This document shows positions 16,087 to 24,795 of a DNA stretch of 37,067 nt, piece by piece. Source of the stretch: Gammaproteobacteria bacterium (GTDB lineage: Bacteria; Pseudomonadota; Gammaproteobacteria; Arenicellales; UBA868); contig WTHR01000213.1 of NCBI GenBank assembly GCA_011523045.1, positions 1 through 37,067 on the forward strand, read 5' to 3'. The notes beneath the pieces were generated by a model. The model was given only the letters and a program-made list of their open reading frames with translations. It searched no databases and was not told the DNA's origin. The position numbers and the translations under genes are program-made. The first letter of the stretch is position 1. Each line of letters opens with the position of its first letter.

Positions 16087-18039
16087 ATGACCGAACAACC
16101 CTTGTGGCAACCGGCTCCCGAGCAGATTGCGAGCACCAACATGACCCGTTTTGCGCGTGAGGCCGCTTTGCGCTGGGGTCAGAACTTTGAGGACTACGCA
16201 GACCTGCATCGTTGGTCGGTTGAAGCCCCCGAAGAGTTCTGGCTCAACGTCTGGGACTGGACGGGGGTGATTGGCGCCGGAGACACGGAACCGGTCGTCG
16301 TTGACCGGCAGCAGATGCCCGGTGCCCGCTGGTTTCCCAATACCCGACTGAATTTTGCGCAAAACCTGTTGCGTCGGCAGGATGCGGCTTTGGCCTTGAT
16401 TTTTCAGGCTGAGGACAAGGTCACACGTTCCATCAGTTTTGCAGAGCTCTATGCCCAGGTCGCCCGCCTGGCCGACGGTCTGAAACAGGCGGGGGTGGTT
16501 CCCGGTGATCGGGTCTGTGGTTTCATGCCGAACATGCCGGAAACCGTTGCTGCGATGCTGGCAAGCGCATCCGTAGGGGCAGTATGGTCTTCATGTTCTC
16601 CGGACTTCGGCGTCCAAGGTGTCCTGGATCGTTTCGGCCAAATCTCTCCCAAAGTGCTCTTCAGCGCCGATGGCTACTGGTATAACGGCAAGACTCACGA
16701 CTCGCTTGAGAAACTTCGTGAAATCACCAATGGCCTGCCGTCGCTTGAGCACACTGTGGTCGTGCCGTTGATTTCGGATAAACCAGAACTGTCCTCGAAT
16801 CCCGGTGCCAGGCTGATTACTGATTTTGAAACGGATGCAACGCAGATTGATTTTGAGAGTCTGCCTTTTGATCATCCGCTTTACATCATGTACTCGTCGG
16901 GCACGACAGGCGTGCCTAAATGTATTGTGCACGGAGCGGGAGGATCCCTCCTCAAACATCTCGTGGAGCAGCAGTTGCATGTCGACCTGCGTCCAAACGA
17001 TCGACTGTTCTATTTCACGACCTGTGGCTGGATGATGTGGAACTGGCTGGTCTCTGGGCTGGCAAGTGGTGCCACCGTAGTGTTGTACGATGGTTCGCCG
17101 TTCTTTCCTGATGGCAATGTCGTGTTTGATCTGGTGACGCGGGAGCAGGTGGGCGTGCTCGGTACTTCTGCCAAATATATTGATGCGATTGCCAAGGCAG
17201 GGCTGAGACCGCGTGAGACGCACGATCTTTCCCATGTCAGAACGATTCTTTCGACGGGTTCTCCGCTGATCGCCGAGAGTTTTGACTATATCTACGATGC
17301 GGTCAGCGATACCGCGTGCCTGTCGTCGATTTCCGGGGGCACAGATATCATGGGATGCTTCATCGGTGGGAATCCCAATCTGCCGGTCCGGCGCGGAGAA
17401 ATCCAGTGCCCCATTCTTGGCATGCAGATAGAGGTCTGGAATGATGAGGGCGCAAAGGTGCCGGACGGAGAAAAAGGCGAGTTGGTCTGCGTCAACGCTT
17501 TTCCCTCAATGCCGATCGGATTTTGGGACGATCCAGAAGATTCAAAATATAAAGCCGCCTATTTTGAGAAATTTCCGGGCGTCTGGTGTCATGGGGATTA
17601 CATTTCCGTCACCGAGCACGGCGGGATTGTTGTTTTTGGTCGATCGGATGCCGTACTGAACCCCGGAGGTGTGCGAATCGGCACAGCGGAGATCTACAGG
17701 CAAGCCGAGCGTGTTGAGCAGGTGCTGGAGAGTCTGGTGATCGGACAGCAGTGGAAAGGAGATGTGCGAGTGGTGCTGTTCGTCCGTTTGCGCGAAGGCG
17801 AGGAGCTCGATGACGCACTTCGGGCAAAAATCTGCAGCGAGATCCGACAAAACACCACGCCCCGTCACGTACCTGCCAAGGTGATTCAGGTGGAGGATAT
17901 TCCCCGGACCAAAAGTGGGAAGATCGTCGAGTTGGCGGTGCGTAAGATCGTGCACGGTGAACCGGTGCTCAATCGGGAGGCGCTGGCCAATCCGGAGGCG
18001 CTGGATTTATTCGCTAACTTGCCGGAGCTGGATGTTTAA
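16087..18039 (+). CDS. aacS: Acetoacetyl-CoA synthetase (acetoacetate-CoA ligase)
   Basis: This is a 650-residue ANL-superfamily ligase that activates acetoacetate with ATP and CoA, giving acetoacetyl-CoA for ketone-body or polyhydroxybutyrate carbon reuse. The P-loop-like YSSGTTGVPK is at about 269-278. The AacS-specific GGTDIMGCF segment lies in the middle, and the C-terminal RTKSGKIVE carries the adenylation lysine, near K612. The N-terminal cap containing ANMTRF-type residues and an FWLNVWDWTGV stretch separates it from acetyl-CoA synthetase. A strong AGAGGA sits seven bases before the ATG. It is monocistronic and faces the secreted unknown protein, 11 bases away. It may be coupled to beta-oxidation or PHB mobilisation elsewhere. 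Confidence 0.95.
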   Translation: MTEQPLWQPAPEQIASTNMTRFAREAALRWGQNFEDYADLHRWSVEAPEEFWLNVWDWTGVIGAGDTEPVVVDRQQMPGARWFPNTRLNFAQNLLRRQDAALALIFQAEDKVTRSISFAELYAQVARLADGLKQAGVVPGDRVCGFMPNMPETVAAMLASASVGAVWSSCSPDFGVQGVLDRFGQISPKVLFSADGYWYNGKTHDSLEKLREITNGLPSLEHTVVVPLISDKPELSSNPGARLITDFETDATQIDFESLPFDHPLYIMYSSGTTGVPKCIVHGAGGSLLKHLVEQQLHVDLRPNDRLFYFTTCGWMMWNWLVSGLASGATVVLYDGSPFFPDGNVVFDLVTREQVGVLGTSAKYIDAIAKAGLRPRETHDLSHVRTILSTGSPLIAESFDYIYDAVSDTACLSSISGGTDIMGCFIGGNPNLPVRRGEIQCPILGMQIEVWNDEGAKVPDGEKGELVCVNAFPSMPIGFWDDPEDSKYKAAYFEKFPGVWCHGDYISVTEHGGIVVFGRSDAVLNPGGVRIGTAEIYRQAERVEQVLESLVIGQQWKGDVRVVLFVRLREGEELDDALRAKICSEIRQNTTPRHVPAKVIQVEDIPRTKSGKIVELAVRKIVHGEPVLNREALANPEALDLFANLPELDV

Positions 18040-18050
18040 TGTGTCGGGAC

Positions 18051-18866
18051 TCAGCCGCCGGGCAGGCCAATGATGCGGTAGCCCTGCGGCACCATCAGGC
18101 GCAGTGACACATCAAGCCGGTCGACTGCTGTCAGCGTGGCGGAGAATTTGCCGGAAGCCTTTTCCAGGCGGATCGGCAGGGAAGACGAATCCGCGAGGCC
18201 GAGCGGGGGCAGGACAAATCCCATCGATGACAACAGCGCACTTGCAGACAGCTGCAGCTCCTGAACGTAGGCCGCGAGCGCTGCGAGGGTCTGGAAGTCC
18301 GCCGGCGCGATGCCAAGTCCGTTGTTGTCTGTCACACAGCTTCGACCGATTGCCCGCTCTTCGCGGCGAATCTGCCACCATTGGCAGCGAATACCCGCTG
18401 CATCGCCTTGCTGACCGAGGTGCTTGAGTTTGATTGAGCCGCCGGCGAGCGCATCTGGATCGGGAATGCCCAGGCTTTTCAGCATCTCATCCAGTTGTTC
18501 GCGTTTTTCCTCCGAGAGGGTTTCGCGTTGAGCCATCAAACTTTGCGCGATACCGGAGAACTGGTCTATCGATTGACGCAATACGGCGGGATCAACGCGG
18601 GTTAACTCTTTGCGCGCATGCCGTATGAAGTAAACCTCACGGTTGTCTGAGATAAATAGCACTTCTTGGCGTGGCATCCCGGAATGGGTAAGCCGAACGC
18701 GCCCGTCGCTGATAACAATCTGGGCCTTGCCGGAAATGCCATGATCGACAGTATCGACAATCAGCCGGGTGGTTGCCTGGGCAGGCATGATGACGCCCGT
18801 CAGCGAGCAAAAGCCAAAAAGAGCAAAGGCGATGCTGGGAAGACGTCTTGGGAAAGATAAGATCAA
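18051..18866 (-). CDS. Predicted secreted or periplasmic protein, unknown function
   Basis: No ATG fits the expected N-terminus. I use a TTG at 18866, which gives a basic then hydrophobic signal peptide (SFPRRLPSIAFALFGFCSLTGVI ending MPAQA). The 271-residue product then has a mature domain rich in beta strands, starting ATTRLIVDTVDHGISGKAQIVISDGRVRL. This looks like the DUF4412-type fold, whose members carry a strand pattern around KxxxIR and EVYFI; that resemblance is weak and from memory. A mid-region helix (about residues 105-130) is rich in Glu, Lys and Gln. Two cysteines (in IRCQWW and RSCVTD) could form a disulfide. An ATG at 18992 exists but would put about 40 polar residues before the signal peptide. 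The gene converges on aacS. No function is proposed. Confidence 0.65.
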   Translation of the reverse strand: MILSFPRRLPSIAFALFGFCSLTGVIMPAQATTRLIVDTVDHGISGKAQIVISDGRVRLTHSGMPRQEVLFISDNREVYFIRHARKELTRVDPAVLRQSIDQFSGIAQSLMAQRETLSEEKREQLDEMLKSLGIPDPDALAGGSIKLKHLGQQGDAAGIRCQWWQIRREERAIGRSCVTDNNGLGIAPADFQTLAALAAYVQELQLSASALLSSMGFVLPPLGLADSSSLPIRLEKASGKFSATLTAVDRLDVSLRLMVPQGYRIIGLPGG

Positions 18867-19138
18867 GACAAAGTTCTGGATTGTGATCAGGCGCCAACGC
18901 CCGAAGGATGCTATCCGGCCGGTGCAGTCAGCAGATTGTAATTGATGGGGAAAAGCTGTGTCGTCGGCGCGGCTTTGGGTATCAGGTATCATCCGAAGAC
19001 GGTTGGGTAAGGTTCAATGCGGAGTTTTCACTCCGCGGGATGTGGCAGAACATGGTTCGGGTCACCCGGATTGATCTTCGTTGGAGCCCACTTGAACAAA
19101 CTGCAATTAAACTGAAACAAACAGAAAGCACAGGACCC

Positions 19139-19360
19139 ATGATTACCAATATTTACGGCAAACAGTTAAGTGACCTGGAGAAGATGCGGGTCGAAGAAAA
19201 AATCCGTCACGTCAAGGAGGCAATCCCTGATGAGGTCTATGAGGTTCTCACAACTGAGTGGCGGCGATTTGTCACCAGGTCCGTGGAGCAGGGCCAGGGA
19301 GAAATGAAGCTTGAGGAGTTCGATTACTATTTTGAACTTTTCATGAAGTTTCCCCATTGA
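19139..19360 (+). CDS. Small conserved-looking protein upstream of lgt, unknown
   Basis: This is a 73-residue product, acidic and predicted mainly helical, with no cysteine and no signal peptide. It opens MITNIYGKQLSDLEKMRVEEKI and ends in an aromatic-rich FDYYFELFMKFPH. The ATG at 19139 has AGGA five bases upstream. The same frame stays open to 18908, but that stretch lies in the divergent promoter region and reads as noise, so the short form is preferred. It ends 21 bases before lgt, so the two may be co-transcribed with the YfcE-type gene. I do not recognise a family. It could be a cytoplasmic adaptor or an unrecognised small protein. Confidence 0.6.
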   Translation: MITNIYGKQLSDLEKMRVEEKIRHVKEAIPDEVYEVLTTEWRRFVTRSVEQGQGEMKLEEFDYYFELFMKFPH

Positions 19361-19381
19361 TCTGAAGCGCTTGTCTCTTTT

Positions 19382-20164
19382 ATGACGTATCCGGATATCG
19401 ACCCCATCGCAATCAGTATCGGCCCGATTGCGATCCACTGGTACGGCCTGATGTATCTCGTCGCATTTGCGGCGGGTGGTCTGCTCGGCAGATACCGGGC
19501 TCGTCGAATGCCGGGGCAATGGACGAACACGCAGATCTGGGATCTCGTTTTCTATATCGCCGTCGGTGCGGTGCTTGGCGGTCGGCTCGGTTATGCGATC
19601 TTTTACAACACAGGCTATTACCTTTCACATCCTATCGAGATTTTCTGGGTATGGACGGGGGGCATGTCTTTTCATGGAGGCCTGATCGGGGTCGTCCTCG
19701 CTGTCGGACTTTTTGCGCGTCGATCACAGCGACGCTTTTTTGAGGTGGCTGATTTTCTTGCGCCACTTTGTGCGCCGGGTCTTCTGGCAGGTCGAATCGG
19801 CAACTTCATTAATCAGGAGTTGTGGGGGCGGGTCAGTGATGTTCCCTGGGCGATGGTGTTTCCTGCGGGTGGGCCGCTGCCGAGACACCCGTCCCAGTTA
19901 TATGAAGCAACTCTAGAAGGTGTCATTCTTTTCGTTATTGTCTGGAGTTTTGCGGCGAAACCGAGGCGGCCCGGTCAGGTAAGCGGTCTCTTCCTGCTGG
20001 GTTATGGCGTCTTCCGATTCTTTGTGGAGTTCTATCGTGAGCCGGATGTCCATCTTGGTCCGGTGGCGCTTGATTGGGTGACGATGGGTCAACTCCTGAG
20101 CGTCCCGGTAATCGTGGCAGGGGCGTGGTTGCTGATGCGACGACCGCATAAAGGAAGCCATTAA
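19382..20164 (+). CDS. lgt: Prolipoprotein diacylglyceryl transferase
   Basis: Lgt attaches diacylglycerol from phosphatidylglycerol to the lipobox cysteine of prelipoproteins, the first step of lipoprotein maturation in the inner membrane. The protein has 260 residues, slightly shorter than E. coli Lgt (291). Seven membrane segments are likely. The SFHGGLIG motif (H98) and the signature GRIGNFINQELWGR (R138, N141) are present. So are HPSQLYE and, near the C-terminus, FRFFVEFYREPD, which includes the essential arginine. The usual GRxxNFIN signature has A or G in the variable place; here it is G. It is followed by the phosphoesterase gene with a one-base overlap. Confidence 0.95.
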   Translation: MTYPDIDPIAISIGPIAIHWYGLMYLVAFAAGGLLGRYRARRMPGQWTNTQIWDLVFYIAVGAVLGGRLGYAIFYNTGYYLSHPIEIFWVWTGGMSFHGGLIGVVLAVGLFARRSQRRFFEVADFLAPLCAPGLLAGRIGNFINQELWGRVSDVPWAMVFPAGGPLPRHPSQLYEATLEGVILFVIVWSFAAKPRRPGQVSGLFLLGYGVFRFFVEFYREPDVHLGPVALDWVTMGQLLSVPVIVAGAWLLMRRPHKGSH

Positions 20165-20697
20165 TGCGGGTGTTGCTGTTGTCGGATACGCACGGCTTTG
20201 TAGAGCCTTTTGTCCAGACACTGGCACGTTCGGCTGACTGTGTCGTGCACGCCGGAGATATCGGTGGGTTGGAAGTGATCGAGGCGGTGACGCCGGTTCG
20301 GGGCAAATTGGTCGCGGTGCGGGGAAACAACGACTGGCCTGAATCCTGGCCGGGCGCAGCGAAAGCGGGCGTTCTGGATCTGGGAGAGTCTGCCGAGGTG
20401 GATCTTCCCGGAGGCCTATTGGCAGTTGAGCATGGTCACCGTATCTGGGATACCCGTCACTACCATAAGCGCCTTCGAGCAAAATATCCTAAGGCCCGCG
20501 CGATTGTCTACGGACACACCCATATCCGCTGTGCAGATCTGGATCAGGCGCCGTGGGTGTTGAACCCCGGGGCTGCAGGCCGTGAGCGCACCAAAGGCGG
20601 CGCTTCCTGCATCCTGCTCGAAGCAGGCCGCCATAAATGGAAAGTGAGTGAGTATCGAAACGGGGAGATCAGCGCGTCTGATTGCCACCGTGCTTAA
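20164..20697 (+). CDS. YfcE/MJ0936-type metallophosphoesterase
   Basis: The protein has 177 residues with the two-metal calcineurin-like phosphoesterase fold. The metal ligands read in order DTH (D8, H10), GD (G31, D32), GNND (N55 or N56, D57), a later histidine in VEHGHRIW, and GHTH. The short length and simple core put it in the YfcE/MJ0936 group, phosphodiesterases of broad, poorly defined substrate range. The start codon overlaps the lgt stop by one base (TAATG), so it is translationally coupled to lgt. The coupling does not suggest an obvious shared task. The substrate is unknown. Confidence 0.88.
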   Translation: MRVLLLSDTHGFVEPFVQTLARSADCVVHAGDIGGLEVIEAVTPVRGKLVAVRGNNDWPESWPGAAKAGVLDLGESAEVDLPGGLLAVEHGHRIWDTRHYHKRLRAKYPKARAIVYGHTHIRCADLDQAPWVLNPGAAGRERTKGGASCILLEAGRHKWKVSEYRNGEISASDCHRA

Positions 20698-20748
20698 GCT
20701 CGCCTAGCAGCAGCGCGTCGCGTTACAAGGACTTCAAGATCGTAACGG

Positions 20749-21522
20749 TCAGTCGTCTTGTTTGATGAGAAATTCTCGAACGATAGGCAAGACGCGTTCA
20801 GTCGCCTCGATAAAGATAGCGTGTTTGAGGTGATCCAGGATAACGAGTTCGGCGTTGGGCAGGGCGTCTGCCATTTCCCGATTGAGTCGGGGGTTGCAGC
20901 CGCCGTCTTGCGCACCAGTGACCAGTTGGCAGGGCACCGATATCTCATGAAGCCATGGCGCCATCTCGGTTTGGGCATAGATATCGAAGACATTCAGGAA
21001 GACATCGGCCGGGGTATCGATGACCTGCTGTTTCCGTTTCTCAATGAGATCAGGCCGTTCGGCGATAAATTCATCCGTGAACCAACGCGCAGACAGGGTA
21101 TCGAGCACTTGTGAAATGCCTTTTTCCCGCATCGCGCTGACGACTGCATTGACCTTGGCACTGTCGTCGGGCGTTCGAAAGGCCGCGGTAGACCATAATC
21201 CCAGGGAAAGGACCCGCTCGGGATAGCGCTTCGCGTAGGCCGGGCCGATCATGCCCCCCAGCGAGTGGCCTGCGAAGTGCGCGTATTCAACACCGAGGGC
21301 CGATCGCAGGGCCTCCAGGTCGTCGACCAGATCGTGCAGGCTGAACGGAGTGTCTGGAGTGGGACTTTCGCCATGACCGCGAAGATCGTAACGGATACAG
21401 GTGAAGCGGTCCTTTAATCCTTCAACAAGCTCAGCAAAAGTTGCCCGCCGGGCGCCGATCCCGTGGATCAGGAAGAGCGCTGGACCTTGACCTTCTATGG
21501 TGTAGGCGCAGTCAATCGTCAT
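20749..21522 (-). CDS. Alpha/beta-fold hydrolase (enol-lactonase-like)
   Basis: The protein has 257 residues. The catalytic triad is complete: S87 in GHSLGG, D206 in the TGAQDGG loop, and H234 in LKHAIF. The oxyanion HG is in LFLIHGIGA. The lid is short, as in 3-oxoadipate enol-lactonase and related esterases or C-C hydrolases. No signal peptide is seen, so it is cytoplasmic. It starts 23 bases after the stop of the luciferase-like monooxygenase gene on the same strand, which implies an operon: the monooxygenase would make an ester or lactone that this enzyme opens. The substrate is unknown; esterase or lactonase is the family-level call. Confidence 0.85.
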   Translation of the reverse strand: MTIDCAYTIEGQGPALFLIHGIGARRATFAELVEGLKDRFTCIRYDLRGHGESPTPDTPFSLHDLVDDLEALRSALGVEYAHFAGHSLGGMIGPAYAKRYPERVLSLGLWSTAAFRTPDDSAKVNAVVSAMREKGISQVLDTLSARWFTDEFIAERPDLIEKRKQQVIDTPADVFLNVFDIYAQTEMAPWLHEISVPCQLVTGAQDGGCNPRLNREMADALPNAELVILDHLKHAIFIEATERVLPIVREFLIKQDD

Positions 21523-21545
21523 GATTCAGTCCAGTCGTCGGTAGA

Positions 21546-22574
21546 TCATGCAACGTCACGGCTGAGCGAGCGAACGTGCGGCACGACCTCTTCACTGAAC
21601 CGGCCCATCATGTCCAGGGTCTCAGACTGATCCTGGCCAAAGTTGGACGATGCAATCACCTCACTGATGCCCAGTTCGGCATATTCTGAAAGGCGGTCAA
21701 TCATTTCCTGGACGCCGCAAATAAGAACATTTGCTCCGAGTTCCTCAATAGACTGGGTTCGGGGCAGGGGTTTGATGATCCCCTCCTTGACGATTCCCGG
21801 ACCTCCAAAGACATTATCAAAGCTCTGGTAGTAACGGTAGGCGAGGGCGGTCTTGTTTCGGGTATCCGCATCATCTTTGGTGAGATAAAGCCCCCGCTGA
21901 AGCGACAGGCGAGAATGGCAGTGTGTGCCGGCTAAAGCTCTGCCCCTGAAGAATGCGCTGACCTGCTCTACGAGAACATCATGATTTGCGCCAAGCGGGG
22001 TAGTCTGGATGTGATAGCCCTTGGCTGCCATGGCTTCGATGCCGGCAGGCGCCATGATAGCAAGTGCAATGGGAATCGGGTGTTCAGGTCGCGGCATCAC
22101 GGTGAGGGGTTCGAAACGGTAATGCTCGCCATCCCAGGAAACCTCTTTTTCCAAGAGAAGGGCCTCGAGCACCTGAAGACTTTCCTCAAACTTGGGCTTG
22201 GTGGCATCGAAAGCCACTCCCATGCGTTCTGTTTCGTATTCGAAAGCGCCTTTGCCCACACCTAAAACCAGTCGGCCGTCGCACAGCGTCTGGGCTTGAA
22301 TCACTTCGCCGGCAAAGATCCGCATGTCGCGCAACGGCAGCTGGCAGACTGACGTCGCGATCTCGATTCTCTCTGTATGGGCTGCGACCTTGACCGCAAA
22401 CTGCAGCGGCGAGGGCATCAGGAGAATATTGACGAGGTGGTGCTCGGGGATGGAGACCCCCTGATAGCCGCAGGATTCAGCGTGCACAGCCTGTTCCAGC
22501 ATCTCACGGTAGAGCCGTTTCGCGCCAATGCCAGGGTCGAGCAGATGACTGTTTAAAAAGTGCGAGAACTCCAT
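21546..22574 (-). CDS. LLM-class flavin-dependent monooxygenase (luciferase-like)
   Basis: The protein has 342 residues with the (beta-alpha)8 bacterial-luciferase fold. It opens with the strand MEFSHFLN and has the conserved SIPEHHLVNIL block early in the barrel, and a GRLVLGVGKGAFEYE segment that binds the flavin. These enzymes use reduced FMN (some use F420) from a partner reductase to insert oxygen into aldehydes, sulfonates, amines or terpenes. No reductase gene is adjacent. It is first in a two-gene unit with the alpha/beta hydrolase and is divergent from phzF-like. The substrate class is undetermined. Confidence 0.87.
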   Translation of the reverse strand: MEFSHFLNSHLLDPGIGAKRLYREMLEQAVHAESCGYQGVSIPEHHLVNILLMPSPLQFAVKVAAHTERIEIATSVCQLPLRDMRIFAGEVIQAQTLCDGRLVLGVGKGAFEYETERMGVAFDATKPKFEESLQVLEALLLEKEVSWDGEHYRFEPLTVMPRPEHPIPIALAIMAPAGIEAMAAKGYHIQTTPLGANHDVLVEQVSAFFRGRALAGTHCHSRLSLQRGLYLTKDDADTRNKTALAYRYYQSFDNVFGGPGIVKEGIIKPLPRTQSIEELGANVLICGVQEMIDRLSEYAELGISEVIASSNFGQDQSETLDMMGRFSEEVVPHVRSLSRDVA

Positions 22575-22808
22575 ACCGTAAAAAGACGCGCCAAAAGACG
22601 CATCTTACACGAGGGTGAAGACGCATGACCCTTAACGGCGCTCCTGTCGGGCATAAGGCGTTTCAAGTTACTCGTTATCTTTACGAGAGCAGCTTGATAG
22701 GAAACTCGTTCCCCCTTTTTCGAGCGTAAGGCGTATGATCGATTGGTTTTGAGAAATAGGTCTCGATACATCGAAAAATATTGATTTGATTTCATTCAAG
22801 GATTCGGT
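22575..22808. promoter_or_regulatory. Divergent intergenic region with short direct repeats
   Basis: This 234-base region separates the two halves of the catabolic cluster. It contains AAGACGC three times (22583-22589, 22595-22601, 22618-22624), the last two extended to AAGACGCAT. TAAGGCGT occurs twice (22654-22661 and 22727-22734). Such repeats may be operators of a shared regulator. No regulator gene is adjacent and I could not place a convincing promoter. Confidence 0.3.
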
Positions 22809-23594
22809 ATGAAGCAGGATGTTTTTTGGGTCGATGCGTTCAGCGCGGAGCCATTCGGTGGCAATCCGGCTGTGGTTTGTGTCGGAGCCGATGAGTTGTC
22901 AGATGCGCAGCTTCAGCATCTCGCAAATGAGTTCAACGTATCCGAGAGTGTTTTTATCTCAGGTGATAAGGGTGAATATTCCATCCGCTGGTTTACGCCG
23001 ACCAAAGAGCTCCCGCTGGTGGGTCATGCGACGCTTGCAGCAGCTCATGTGGTGTTCTCTTCACTCGAGCCTGATCGATCTGAGGCGCGTTTTTTTTCAG
23101 CCATGAGCGGGGAGTTGGCCGCGTTTAAGGATCAGAGAAATATTGCGATCGTTTTGCCCGCGGATGACCCTGTGAGCTGTGATCCGCCGGATGCCCTGAT
23201 TCGCGGACTCGGGTTGATGCCGGCTGCGACCCTGAAGGGTCGTCACTATATTGCGGTATTGGGTCATCCTGATGAGGTAGCCTCAGTCGAGCCGGACCTT
23301 GACGCGTTGCAGACCTTGGATCTTCCGACAATCGCGGTCACGGCAGCTGGTGGGGATTCAGACTACGTCCTGCGTTTTTTTGCCCCGGCTAACGGTGTCC
23401 CGGAAGATCCGGTCTCGGGAGTGGCCCAGTGCTCACTGATGCCGTATTGGGCGTCAAAGCTTGGAAAAACGGAATTGGGCTCAAGACAGCTTTCCTCAAA
23501 AGGTGGTGAGATGCACTGCAAGTTACTCGATGCCGGCGTGCAGATCGCTGGTCCTTGTTGCACGATTTTTTCCGGCTCCCTTGAAAACTGTTGA
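22809..23594 (+). CDS. PhzF-family isomerase/epimerase-like protein
   Basis: The protein has 261 residues with the PhzF fold (two diaminopimelate-epimerase-like halves). PhzF isomerises trans-2,3-dihydro-3-hydroxyanthranilate. Most bacterial relatives act on unknown small molecules as isomerases. Family marks are the N-terminal VDAFSAEPFGGNPA, a VSESVFI stretch with the catalytic glutamate at E46, LVGHATLA, and the second-half GVPEDPVSG. Some residues vary: the usual EDPxTGSA is EDPVSGVA here, which suggests a divergent substrate pocket. The ATG has AAGGA six bases upstream. No other phenazine genes are nearby, so it is not part of phenazine synthesis; the cluster context suggests a catabolic isomerisation. 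Confidence 0.85.
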   Translation: MKQDVFWVDAFSAEPFGGNPAVVCVGADELSDAQLQHLANEFNVSESVFISGDKGEYSIRWFTPTKELPLVGHATLAAAHVVFSSLEPDRSEARFFSAMSGELAAFKDQRNIAIVLPADDPVSCDPPDALIRGLGLMPAATLKGRHYIAVLGHPDEVASVEPDLDALQTLDLPTIAVTAAGGDSDYVLRFFAPANGVPEDPVSGVAQCSLMPYWASKLGKTELGSRQLSSKGGEMHCKLLDAGVQIAGPCCTIFSGSLENC

Positions 23595-23802
23595 ACTTGA
23601 TTAAGGGCTGAATGGGGCTGGAAGATCTGCGACAGCGGTTTCCTTTTTTACTCCACCCTGACAAGTGTGCGCTTGCGAAGTAATATCTCTCATCTTTTTA
23701 TGAGCCCCTCGGGGACATCCAACAGGGTTTCGGAGGCCTTGCTGGGAATGTCATGCCGTATCGGGTGGCCATACTGTAATCTCAACCGCGAGGAGGAAGC
23801 GA
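23595..23802. other. Intergenic leader before the amidinotransferase gene
   Basis: The region holds no recognisable gene. Its last bases carry a near-perfect ribosome binding site (AGGAGG at 23791-23796, six bases before the ATG). A CCCC-TC-GGGG hairpin at 23705-23714 has no T tract, so it is not a terminator. A promoter for the downstream pair is likely here, but none is clear. Confidence 0.3.
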
Positions 23803-24792
23803 ATGAGTCAAACTGAAGGATTCGGTGCCTATACCGATTTCGGCAAACTGCGTACCGCGATCGTCGGCAGCGCTGAGGGGCTTTCCCTGCCGCCGTTCAA
23901 TCCAACACTGCACCACTACAATGATGAAGTTCAGGCCGCGCTAAAGGCAAGCGGTGACCAGCCGCTTGATATCGCCAAGGCAATGCCGGAGCGCTGGGAA
24001 AAAACGGCAGAGCAGTTGGATAGCCTTGCGGCGCTCTACGAAGCCAATGGTGTCAAGGTCCATCGTCCGAGACCTTACAGTGAGGAAGAGCGGCTGTACC
24101 TTGCTGAGGCACAGCCCGGGGCTTCCCTGCTTTATCCTGCCGATCCGGTCTATACCGTCGGCAAGCATTATCTGGAAGTGAATATCCGAAGAGCCTATCG
24201 GCGGAAAGAGGTTTTCCCGTTGCGGGAGATCGTTGCGCCCCTTATCGCGTCGGATCCCGAAGCCCATCATGTGATCATGCCGGCCGTGCAGCCTTTCGCT
24301 CCGTCCAGTGGCGGGCCGGGGCCCTATCTTGAGGGCGGTGACATCATCTGCTATCAGAATCACCTGTTCGTGGGAGAGTCTGACATCGCCACGAACCGTG
24401 CGGGAACAGATTGGTTTGCGGACTACATCGAGCCCTTCGGTTACCAGGTACACCCGATGCCGATGCATGGCACCATCCTGCATCTTCTCGGCACAATGGT
24501 GTTGGTGGCCGAAGGGGTATTGCTGCTGTATCGGGATGAATTAAAGGAGTCGCTGCCGGCACCGCTGGCAGACTGGGATGTCATTGACTTGACCGAGGAA
24601 GAAGCCAGAGCCTACGCCACCGTTGGCGTCAGTCTGGATGAAAAGCGCTACATCATCCCTGCCGGGATGGGTCGAGTGTGTGATGAACTCGCCAAACGCG
24701 GTGTCGAGCCCATCGAAATTGCCTACGATCACGTCAGTTACTGGGGTGGCTGCGTTTCCTGCTCAACCCATGCAATCCTGCGGGATCCCTAA
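23803..24792 (+). CDS. Amidinotransferase-fold enzyme (guanidino-group modifying superfamily)
   Basis: This is a 329-residue cytoplasmic enzyme of the guanidine-group-modifying superfamily (arginine:glycine amidinotransferase, StrB-type, arginine deiminase, DDAH). The fold's triad is visible: D180 in the EGGD motif, a histidine in the GTILHLLGT stretch (H227 by alignment, with H222 nearby), and a C-terminal cysteine in YWGGCVSCST (C320 by position, C317 also present). The opening GKLRTAIVGSAE matches the typical first strand of amidinotransferases. The length is near StrB (about 350) and shorter than mitochondrial AGAT. Whether it transfers, hydrolyses or deiminates is not decided by sequence alone. 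It is followed after three bases by the M20 deacylase, which makes them one operon. Confidence 0.8.
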   Translation: MSQTEGFGAYTDFGKLRTAIVGSAEGLSLPPFNPTLHHYNDEVQAALKASGDQPLDIAKAMPERWEKTAEQLDSLAALYEANGVKVHRPRPYSEEERLYLAEAQPGASLLYPADPVYTVGKHYLEVNIRRAYRRKEVFPLREIVAPLIASDPEAHHVIMPAVQPFAPSSGGPGPYLEGGDIICYQNHLFVGESDIATNRAGTDWFADYIEPFGYQVHPMPMHGTILHLLGTMVLVAEGVLLLYRDELKESLPAPLADWDVIDLTEEEARAYATVGVSLDEKRYIIPAGMGRVCDELAKRGVEPIEIAYDHVSYWGGCVSCSTHAILRDP

Positions 24793-24795
24793 AAC

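Noticed and set aside
16591-17235. 214-residue minus-strand ORF inside the acetoacetyl-CoA synthetase gene
   Set aside because: It is antisense to a gene with clear adenylation motifs and has no recognisable content.
18908-19360. 150-residue version of the small gene before lgt
   Set aside because: The first 77 residues lie in a divergent upstream region and look random; the ATG at 19139 with AGGA upstream is the better start.
23705-23714. CCCC-TC-GGGG hairpin before the amidinotransferase gene
   Set aside because: The loop is too short and no T tract follows, so it is probably chance.
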